Source of the DNA: Congeria kusceri
Lineage: Eukaryota > Mollusca > Bivalvia > Myida > Dreissenidae
Assembly (NCBI GenBank): GCA_027627225.1
Contig: CM051029.1
Coordinates: forward strand, 69,302,578 to 69,366,577
Reading direction: 5' to 3'
DNA length: 64,000 nucleotides
Positions within the stretch are counted from its first letter, which is position 1. Every line of letters begins with the position of its first letter. This document shows, one piece after another, positions 27,825-39,800 of the stretch. Below the pieces are notes generated by a model, which was given only the letters and a program-made list of their open reading frames with translations, ran no database searches and was not told the DNA's origin. The translations under genes and the position numbers were made by a program.

Positions 27825-30800
27825 GTATATATATATATATATATATACCGTAGACAAATGTCATTTATTCTGTTAGATTTAAGTTTTTATATTCTGGAAT
27901 CTACCTAAAACAGTGCCTAATGTTACATTTTTACTGTACATTTATTTTGCTTTTTTAGCAGCTTTCATTTAACTGTTAATGTTTTGAACAATATTTCGAC
28001 ATTACTCCACAATGCCAGGACGGCGTATCATCTGGGAGCTGGCGGTGGCGTTCTCTCCACGACTTAGCGAGACTGCGGAACGCCGTCTGCACTCAGAGGA
28101 AGGGGATATAATACAACCAGTTCGTGGAGGAAAGATTTATTCTGAGATTATACGAGTGTGGGATATCGTCATGGACCATAAGAAGATATACAGGCAAGGA
28201 AGCTACTTTAAATAGTTTTTGAGGTCCTTTTCTTTTAAATAAATGTTGAGAATTAACCGTTTATTGCGCATGTATGCTGCATTATCAATTTTATGTTTTA
28301 TGACATTCTTAAGTTAGTTAAATGTTTCAGTGCTGTAGCTTTAAGATAAATATGTATGAAAATGACATCATATTTGAACATATTGTATGACATATATCAA
28401 GAAAACCATTAGGAAAAAGCTTTTTTCTTGACTTAATCAAGTACAGCAAATAAAAGAATATATGTGGCGCGTCGTGAGAAAACCGGTCTTAATGCATGTG
28501 TGTAAAGTGTTGTCCTGGATTAGCCTGTGCAGTCCGCACAGGCTAATCTGGGACGGCACTTGCCGCTTTTATGCTATTTTCTGTTTAAAGGAAGTCTCTT
28601 CTAACATATATCCACTGTAGGCGGAAGTGCCTTCCTGGATTAGCCTGTGTGGACTGCACAGGCTAATCCGGGATGTCACCTAAAGCACTTACATTAAGTC
28701 CGGTTTTCCCACGACGCGCCTCATATGCTGTGTATCATAATGTTATTAATGCTTAATGTACAAATAGTTATCTTTTTAGCTGACCTGAGCCCAACGTGCT
28801 TATGGTGATTTTGTGATTGTCTGTCTAAAGTCGTTTGTTTTCAACAGTTCCCTTGTGAACACTCTTAAAACCAAATTGATTGCCTGATCTTCATAAAACT
28901 TGCCCAGAACATTTGTTCCAATGATATCTTGAGTTTGAAACTGGGTAGATTGGTGTCAAAAACTAGGGCACTAGGTCAAAGTGAAGAAAAACAAAGGCCA
29001 CATTTTTTGCCCAATCAACATGAAACTTGCTCAGAACATTTGTTCTTATGATATCTGGGTTGGGTTCAAAAATGTTCTGCTCCGTTGAAAAAGTAAGCCA
29101 CTAGGGGGTGGGTCAGTTTTCCTTTTATGGCTATAATGAAAACTTTAAAAATCTTGTCAGAAACCACTGCTTCGGATTTCGAAATAATTTCATAGAAATG
29201 TTCCTTGGCTGACCATCAACTTAATTACTTTAAATCTATTTGAGTTGTATAAAAACATGGCCCACAGGGGGCGGTACAGTTTTTCTAATATGGCTATATA
29301 GAATCTTTGAAAATCTTCTTGTCGGAAACCGTTTGCTGGATTTCAAATTTATTTAACAGTAATGTTTCTTGGGTGACTAACAAATTCCATCAAATCATTA
29401 ATTTTTGATTCAATAAAAAAAAATGCTGCCAGGGGGCAGGGGAGTTTTCCTTATATGGCTTTATAGAAATCTTTAAAAATCATCTGTCAGAAACCGCATG
29501 CTGGATTTCAAACTTATTTCACAGAAATGGTCCTTGGGAAACACTCTACTAAATTCTTCCTTTTGTCCGTCCTGCGTCGTTTGTTGTTGGTAATTAACAT
29601 TTACCCTGTGAACACTATATAACACATTTATTGCCCAATCTTCATGAAATTAGCCCAGAACATTTGTTCTTTTGATATCTCGGGTGAGTTCGAAACTGCG
29701 TCATATGGTGTTAAAAACTAGGTCACTAGGGCAAATTTAAGAAGAAGCTTGTGAACACTCTAGAGGCCACATTTTTTGCCCAATCAACATAAAACTTGCT
29801 CAGAAAATTAATTATGTTCTTATGATATGAACTTGTCAACACTATTGAACACATTTATTGCCCAATCTTCATGAAAATAGTCCAGAACATTTGTTCCAAT
29901 GATATCTGGACAAGTTCGAAACTGGGTCATTTTATGTCAAAAACTAGGTCACCAGGGCAACTTTAAAAATGTGTGAACACTCTAAAGGCCATTTTTATTG
30001 CCCAATCAAAATGAAACGTGCTTAGACCCTTAAGTAAGTGACCTAGAAATTTACGGCCCTCTTATTAATATTTATTTATTAGTTTTACACTTAGACTCGA
30101 TAACTGACATTGTATAGAGTGTATTTGGCCTGCAGTATGGGACCTAATTTATATGGACATTACAAACCTCTTGTTTACTAATGTTTATTTTGTGTAGATC
30201 TGTTCAAAGAATCAACAAATCCCACGAACGGGGAGAGCATTGCATTATTCAAAAGAACCTTCGAGGAATGCGAATTGATAAATCCTCACAACCCATTGTC
30301 AGTAAGCGGTATCCAATGCTGTACGCAGAAGATGACGTGACCAACGAAGAACTTGTGCAACAAAATCAGGTGCTTACCACCATTTTATGCCAATAACATG
30401 TAGCATTATTTACTATATATTTTGCATACCATATTAGTATTCTATGTTAGAACCAAATGTAACAAAGTTAGTATACAATTTTTTTATTCAGGAGATACAG
30501 AGGTATTTCCCCCCAGCCAGTTCTAACGATACTGAGTACCACATTCTCAAGTTTTACTCATTCTCTTCGGCCCTGGTGAGTCACGTGCTGCAGAATATCG
30601 AGACCAAGGTGGATTTCCCATTCAGGGTTACTGACCTGGAACATGCCATTATAAACCTCAAGTCTAAAGCACCCATTTTGCTTCTCGGAAGAAGTGGAAC
30701 AGGTTGGCCCAGTTGACTGTTAAACTTAAAAATAGTATATAAATGTATGTTCTTTGTGAATGTAACAGGATTTTATGTTAACTTGACTTCATACAGTGTT

Positions 30801-33800
30801 TTGTTTGATATTGTGACATGTTTTAAGTCCTGATTTTATATGGCTCTTTTGTTTGTGTTTTTTATGAAAATACAAAAGCTCTACATTTAATTGACCAGAT
30901 TATTTTCTTTTGGTACATTAGGTTAATTGAATGCAAAGTGACTCATTTGATCTTGCAACACCATTTGAGTGTCTTGGAGGATACGTTTGATGTTTTGTAG
31001 TATATAAATATACAACAACCTGCAGGCAAGACAACATGCTGCATGTACCGCTTGTGGAGCCAGTTCCATACCTACTGGTCAAAGGCAAAAGAAGCAGGTG
31101 CCCCAATTTTGCCACGGTGTGTGGAGTTTGTTCATCAAGAAGACAGTTCGGAAGAGGAATCTGATGAGGAAGGTAATATATCATCACAATTTTATGTCTC
31201 CCCCCCCCCCCCCGCCGTATAGTGGGTAGGGAGACATATTGATTTTGTGCTGGAAAGATGTATCTCAGTCTGTCTGGATCAATGGATGGATGTCTGGACT
31301 GGGGAAAAAAAAGTTTGCGTTTGTTCTCCGTAACCCCTTGTTGAATTTTGACGAAACTTCAGATGATTGATCAGTACCAAGTCTAGTTGTGCATATTGTC
31401 AGCATGTCGTAGTTGGCAAATTTCAGGCGGAGTTATGGCCCTTTGAAGAAGTTTTTCACATAGCGAACTTGTCTGCGATTGTTCTCTGTAACCCCCTGGT
31501 TGGATTTTGACGAAACTGCAGAGAATTGATCAGTTCCAAGTCTAGTTGTGCATATCATCAGCATGTCATGGTCAGCAGATTTCGGGAAGAGGTATGGCCT
31601 TTGAAGTTTATCACCTAAGAGACCTTGTGGGCACTTATTCTCTGTAACCCGTGGTTGCATTTGGATTTTGACGAAACTTTACAGGATTGATCAGTATTTT
31701 GGGCGAAGTTATGACCCTTTGAAATGTTTCACTTTAGAAACCTTGTATGTGCTTGTTCTTCATAAACCCCTGGGTAGATTTGGGTGAAACTTGACAGGAT
31801 TGATTAGTACTTCTGCATGTCATGGTCAGCAGACTTTTTTTGGGGGGGTGGGGGGGGGGTAAGGCCATTTGAAGTTTTTCGCATATTAGACTTTGTCTGC
31901 GCTTGTTTTTCATAAGCACTGGCTGAAATTTGATGAAACTTCACAAGATTGATCAGTACCAAGTGCAGTTGTGCATATTGTCAGCATGTCATGGTCGGTG
32001 GATTTTGGGTGTAGTTATGACCCTTAGAAGTTGTTCACCAAACAGACCTTGTCTTTGATTGTTCTCTGTATCTCCTGGTTTTGATTTTGACGAAACTTCA
32101 CAGGATGGATCAGTACCAAGTCTAGTTGTTCACATCGTTGGCACGACATGGTGGGCAGAGTTATGGCCCCTTTTTTTCACCTTAAAGACCTTGTCTGCAC
32201 TTGTTCTCTGTAACCCTTGTTTGGATTTTGACGAAACTGCACAGGATTGATCAGTACCAAGTCTAGTTGTGCATATCGTCACCATGTCGTGATCGGCAGA
32301 CTTTGGGCGGAGTTATTACCCTTTAAAGTTTTTCACATAACAGACCTTGTCTGCGCTTGTTAGCTCGACTTTTCGAAGAAAAGGCAAGCTATTCTACTCG
32401 CCCCTGCGTCAGCTTTGGTGTCAGCGTCCGAGCTAGGTTAATGTTTTTTGGTAAGCTAGTTTCTCAGGAATGGCTTGAGAGATTTCATTCAAACTTAAAA
32501 CCTTTATTCCCCACATTAAAGTGAACATTTAGGCCAAGTTTGTTAACTCTAGTTTGAAATTTGTCAAAATTATTGGCCTTTTTACACTTAGAAATTTTAC
32601 ATATAAGCTAAATGGATTGGTTTCTCAGGAATGGCTGGCGGGATTTCATTCAAACTTAGAACACTTATTCCCTATATTAAAGTGAACTCATAGGCCAATT
32701 CTGATATCTCTAGTTTGAAATTTGTAAAAATATATGGGCCTTTTTGCACTTTACATATAAGTTATAAGACCAGATTAAAGTTTTTTGGTTAGCTGGTTTC
32801 TCAGCAATGGCTTGAGGGATTTCATTCAAACTTAGAAAACTTATTCCCTATATTAAAATGAACTTGTAGGCCAATTTTGATAACTCTAGTTTGAAATTTG
32901 TCAAAATCATGTGCCTTTTAACACTTAAAAATTTTACATGTAAGCTATATGGACAGGTTAAATGTTTTCGGTAGGCTGGTTTCTCAGGAATGGCTTGAGG
33001 AATTTCATTCAAACTTAGAACACTTATTCCCTATATTAAAATGAACTCATAGGCCAATTTTGATAACTCTAGTTTGAAATTTGTCAAAATCATGGGCCTT
33101 TTTACACTTAAAATTTTACATGTAAGCTATATGGACAGGTTAAAGTTTTTTGGTAAGCTGGTTTCTCAGGAATGGCTTGAGGAATTTCATTGAAACTTAG
33201 AACACTTATTCCCTATATTAAAATGACCTCATAAGCCAATTTTGATAACTCTAGTTTGAAAGTTGTCAAAATTATGGACATTTTTACACTTAAAAACTTG
33301 GGTGGAATGGCGGCGTCAACTTCTGATTTCCACTCTCTAACTTGAGAATCAATCTTCATACATAAATACCCAAAAGCAAAACTGTACTCCTGATTGCATT
33401 TGTGGTGGGTTGGGTGAGGTCAAGGCCAAGATCACTGTTATTAAAAATAGAAAAGAATCTTCTGCTTTATAACTCGAGAACAAATTGAAATATTTAGAAA
33501 AAGTTCAATATATAGATTCTGAGACATTGCATGAGATTGCATATGAGGTTAGTTGGGTCAAGGTCAAGGTCACTGTTTTGAAACTTTAGAAAAATGCTTC
33601 CACTCAGTAACTCGAGAAAGAAATTAATTTTGTTTAATTGATCCCTACTATACAGTTTGTTTTTTAATAAATGACAGAAACTCTGGCAAGCACAAGAAAA
33701 GTCGAGCGTGCTGTCCTCCAACAGCTCTTGTTTTCCATAACCAGTGGCTGGAATTTGACAAAACTTCACAAGATTGATCAGTACCAAGTGTGGTTGTGAA

Positions 33801-36800
33801 TATTGTTAGCATGTCGTGGTCGGGGGATTTTGGGTGGTTTTATGACCCTTTGAAGTGTCTGCACTTGTTCTGTGTAAGCCCTGGCCGGGTATGGATGAAA
33901 CTTTAAAGGATTCCTCAGTACGAAGTGTAGTTCTGAGTTGTGTCACAATCTGCAGATTTTTGGCATAAAAGACCTTGTCTGTGCTTGTTTTCCGTAACCA
34001 CTGGCTGGAATTTGACAAAACTTCAAAGGATTGATCCGTACCAAGTGTGGTTATGCATATCTTCGGCGAGTCATGGTAGTTTGATTTTGGGCAGAGTTCT
34101 GGCGGTGCTTGAGGGAAGACATAAGGTTTTTTAGCTCACCTGAGCACAAAGTGCTCATGGTGAGCTTTTGTGATCGCCCGTTGTGCATGCGTGCGTGCGC
34201 CGTAAACTTTTCATTTAAACAACATCTCCTCCTAAACCGCTTAGCAGATTTTCACCAAACTTCACAGGAATGATCCTTGGGTGGACCTCTTTCAAAGTTG
34301 TTCAAATCTTTCTGGTCCACTGCATATGTAGGTCACCAGAGCTAAAAATAGATTTAAAAAGTGAAAACTTAAAAAAATCTTCTTCTATGAAACCGCAAGG
34401 CTCAGAGATTTCATATTTGATATGTGACATCCTCTAGTGGTCCTCTACAAAGATTGTTCAAATGATGCCCCTGGGGTCAAAACTGGCCACGTCCCGGGGG
34501 TCACATGGTTTATATAGACTTATATAGCAAAATGACTTTAAAAATATTCTCCTCTGAAACAGCAAGGTCTAGAGGTTTCATATTTGGTATGTAACATTGT
34601 ATAGTGGTCCTCTACAAAGATTGTTCAAATAATGCCCCTGGGGTCAAAACTAACCACGTCCAAGTGGTCACATTGTTTATATAGACTTGTATATCAAAAT
34701 GACTTTTAAAATCTTCTCCTGAAACCGCAAGGCCCAGAGGTTTCATACTTGGTATGTAACATTGTATAGTGGTCCTCTACAGAGATTGTTCAAATGATGC
34801 CCCTGGGGTCAAAACTGGCCACACTCCGGGGGTCACATGGTTTATTTCGACTTGAATAGCAAAATGACTTCAAAAATCTTCTCGTCTGAAACCGCAAGGC
34901 CCAGACGTTTCATATTTGGAATGTAACATTGTATAGTGGTCCTCTACAAAGATTGTTCAAATGATGCCCTTGGGATGAAAACTTGCCACACCCCATGGCT
35001 CAAATGGTTTATATAGACTTACATAGCACATTTATTTTAAAAATCTTCTCCTCTGAAACCGCAAGGCCCTGAGTTTTCATATTTGGAATGTAACATTGTA
35101 TAGTGGTCTTCTACAAAGATTGTTCAAATGATGCCCCTGGGGTGAATACTTGCCACGCCCCATGGCTCACATGGTTTATATAGACTTAAATAGCAAAATC
35201 ATTTTGAAAATCTTCTCTGAAAGGCCTAGAGGCATCATATTTGGTATGTAACTTTGTATAGAGGTCCTCTACAATGATTGTTCAAGTGATGTTCTTGGGT
35301 CAAAACTGGCCACACCCCGGGGCTCACACGGTTTATATAGACGTAAATAGCAAAATGACTTTTAAACTTTTCTCCTGAACGTTCAAGGCTTAGAGGTTTT
35401 ATATATTTTTATGTAACATTGTGTGGTGTTCCTCTATAAAGATTGTTAAAATGATGCCCCTAGGGTCAAAGCTGGGCACACCCAGGGTCTCACATGGTTT
35501 ACATAGTCGCAAATGGCAAAATGATTTAAAAATTCTTCTCTGAAACCACAATGCCCAGAGGTTTCATATTTTGTTAAAACATTATATTGAGGCCTCGATT
35601 GGGATTGCATATGGGATGGATGGGGTCAGGGTCAAGGTCACTGTTACTAAAAATACAAAAACGGTTTCCGCTCAATAACTTTAGAACGATTGAGATATTT
35701 TAATGAAACTTAATACATAAATACATTATTTTGAGACCTCGATTGGGATTGCATTTGGGGTGGGTAGGGTCAAGGTCACCAGTATTAAATATAGAAAAAT
35801 GGTTTCCGCTAAATGTCTTGAGAACGCATTGAGCTATTTTAATGAAACTTAATACATAGTCACCTTATATCGAGACACTGCTTGGGATTGCATATGGGGT
35901 GGGTGGGGTCAAGGTCACTCTTACTGAAAATAGAAAAACGGTTTCCGCTCAATAACTTGAGAAAGCATTGCAATATTGTAATGAAATGTAATACACATAT
36001 CTTATATCGAGACCTCACTTGGGTGTGCTTATGGGGTGGGTGGGGTCAAGGTCACTGTTATTAAAAGTAGAAAGATGGTTTACGCTCAATAACTTAAGAA
36101 CCCATTGAGCAATGTTGTTAAAAATTGTAACATTCAACCGAGTTACAAAACTGACCATTCATATGTTGAGCTTAAATTCGACAATAATAAAATTGCCAAA
36201 GGCCCAGGTTATTTTAAAATAAATAATTCACTGTTATTAGATGAAGAATACAAGCATGGTATAAAGTCAAGTATACAGGATGTTGTAGAAATAAATTAAG
36301 ATGCAAATCCTAACGTAATTTGGGAAATCATAAAGGGGACAATCAGAAATCAAACAATTAATTAAACATCTAATAAATATAAACAACTGGAACAAACAGA
36401 ACAAAACATAAAAAATAGTATTCAAGATTTAGAAAATACATTAAACAATGCAGCAATAGATACTACAGAAGTTATAAGCAGAATCAAAATCGAGAAACAA
36501 GAATTAGAAAAATTAAATGACATTAAAATACGAGGAATGCTTATACGAGCTAGAGCACAGCATGTTGAAAATAATGAAAAGAATTCAGATTATTTTGCGA
36601 ACATCGAAAAAGCTAGAGCTGAAAAAAAGACTATAAATAAACTAAACGTTGGTGGTAAAATTATCGAAAACAAAGACGAAATATTAAAAGAAGAAAGGCA
36701 GTTTTATTCCAGCATCTACAATAAAAATAATGAAACCAAATCAAATATTGAAGATATGTTTTTTGGAGTAGACACTAAACAGTTAACAGATGAAGAAAAA

Positions 36801-39800
36801 TCTACATGTGAAGGAAAAATAACAGAATATGAATGTTTAAGAGCCCTAAAAGAAATGCAAAACAATAAAAGCCCCGGTTCAGATGGAATAAGTGTTGAAT
36901 TTTATAAAGTTTTCTGGAACGACATTAAGAGCTATCTTATTAATTCATTAAATTACTCTTTCGAAAAAGGCACTCTTACGCAACTTCAAAAGACAAGGAA
37001 TAATATCATTAATACCAAAGGCTGGGAAAGATCTTGAAATCATTGATAACTGGAGGCCTATCACATTGCTTAACGTGGATGATAAAATCGCTATGAAAAC
37101 TATATCCAACAGAATAAAAAAACTTCTCCCAACAATTATTAATTATGATCAAACAGGTTTTATGAAAAACAGATATATAGGCGAAAACGTACGTTTAATT
37201 TTTGACGTTATAGATTACATTAATAAACATAAACGCCCTGGACTACTATTTTTTGCTGACTTTGAGAAAGCATTTTACTGCTTAATACATGAATTCATAT
37301 TTAAAGCATTAAACAAATTTAACTTTGGCACTGAACTCATTAAATGGGTCAAATTATTTTATACTGACATAAATAGCATGGTTATAAACAATGGATGGTT
37401 AAGTGAACCATTTAAAGTTAAGAACGGTGTAAGACAAGGTTGTCCTCTCTCCTCATCTTTGTTTATAATTTGCTTAGAAATATTAGCAAACTTAATTATA
37501 AAAAATGAAAAAATTACTGGAATTATTGTAAATGAACAAGAAATCAAACAAACTTATTTTGCCGACGACGCAACCTTTTTCAATGATGGAACTGAAGAAT
37601 CGTTCAATGAGTTGGTACATACAATAACACTTTTTGGAAAAATATCTGGATTAAACCTAAATACTAATAAGTCAATAATATTGCGAATAGGATCTCTAGC
37701 AAAAACAGGAACTATATACTGTAATAATAAACCGTTCATTTGGACTTTCGAACAAGCGAAAACATTAGGTATGACTTTCCATAACAATAGCGCAATGAAC
37801 CTTGAAAATAACATCACACCAAACCTTCAAGATTTTTATAACTGTTTAAAACAATCGCAACATCGAAAACTTACATTGATGGGAAAAGTCACAGTTATCA
37901 AAACGTTCGTATTGCCAAAACTAATTTATCCATTTTCAGTATTACAAAACCCACCCGACCATATGTTAATACAGATAAAAAATGCAATCTTTAAATTCTT
38001 ATGGGAAGGTAAACCAGAAAACATCAAAAGAAACTTACTTATACAAGACTATGAAGATGGTGGATTAAAACTAACGGACATAAATGCTTTTCTTACTATG
38101 CTTAAATCTAGTTGGATAAAAAGATATGTAGACAATTCGAATAAAGGAAAGTGGAAAATTATATTGAGAACACTTTTAACGTCATTTGGTGATACCTTAG
38201 TTCTGCAGTCAAACTTACGAAATAACGACATCAAACATATAACAAAAGACAATTGTTTCTGGCACAATGTTTTAACATCATGGATAAATATTAAAAACAA
38301 ATTCGAAAGCAAAGACCAAATAAATGTTCACAAAATAATAATATGGAACAATGCAAAAATACTAAAGAATAATAAATACGGAATATTATGCTAGTCAATT
38401 GTTCCAAGAGTATGTATTAGTCGAGTGGCTTGTGTGATGACGTATCACACAAGAGGCGGAGCCTCGAGTGTGATACGAAATAACGCAATCCACGAGACTA
38501 ATACATACTCTTGGAACAATTGACTAGCGTAATATTCCTTTTATTATATACCACGATAAACTTCAAATGTGCATTTACCGTATTTTATTTTGATTATAAA
38601 CTACAACAATGACTTATAATTGTAGGTATAGATTATATTTGTTTACACAACTAATGATGACATCATTAAAAAAGTAGTCCGGCTAGTATGGTAATACGGG
38701 ATCGGAAAAATAGCGAGTAGCATAATACGGGATTTTGTTTCTGACGACATGTATTTCACCGCTTATTACAGCATGTATTTTGGTTAGATTTTAAACAGGT
38801 ATATAATAAGACAATATATTATGATAGCTGGTACAATAGAGGGATAACATTTATAGAACACATATTTGACTATCAAAGAAAAGATTTTTACACATTTGAG
38901 CAAATCCAATTTTTATATCAAATAGAAGATAAAGATTTTCTTAAATATTACACTCTTGTTAGAAGTATCCCAAACGACATAAAAATTATAGTTTCACAAG
39001 ATAAACATGTAAATCATACACCTATACAATTTACAGATACTATTAACACAAATAAAAACCCTAACAGGATTCTTTACAAAACACAAATTGATCATATACG
39101 CAACAAAAAGGAAAATAAGTGGATGTTATTACTAGAAGATAATGTACAAGCACTACCATGGAAAAGTATATATAATATCCCGTATAGGTGCTGCATAGAT
39201 ACTAAAATAAGAGATTTTCAGTAGAAAATACTTATGCGAATTATCCCAACAAATGATTTATTATTTAAATATAAATTAAAGTCTAGCAGGCTATGTGATT
39301 TTTGCCAATGTAATAACGAAGATATAGAACACTTGTTTTGGGGATGCTTTAACAGTCAAATTTTGTGGTGCAAGCTTATGGAATACTTCAAAATGAAATC
39401 AATTTCATTAACATTGTCGAAACATGTTGTTCTTCTTGGATACACAGAATGCACGGTGCATGAAAAAATAATAAATTTCACTATTATACAAATGAAATTA
39501 TATATATATATAATGCGAAATTGCAGCTGTGTACCTAAGTTTGATAATTTTATTCAATACATGAAGGAAACCGTAAGAGTCGAAGCAGAAATTGCATTAT
39601 CCAATGATAAATATCAAGCTCATTTGGAAAAATGGAAATTATTCAGAGATCTGTTCTAGATTTCTTTTATTGTTGAATTAATCAAGGAGATAAACAGTTT
39701 TTTTGTTTTGTTGTGTTTTTTTTTTGTTTTTTTCTTTCTCCAAAAAAAGTTGTGACAAGGATACTTGTTTTTGTATTTTACCTTTTATCAAGTTACAAAA

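Noticed and set aside
28490..28680. Rho-independent terminators (GC hairpins)
   Set aside because: The hairpins belong to a eukaryotic MITE and have no T-run.
36537..39659. Active LINE
   Set aside because: Several stops, a frameshift, a foreign insert and a missing 5' part.
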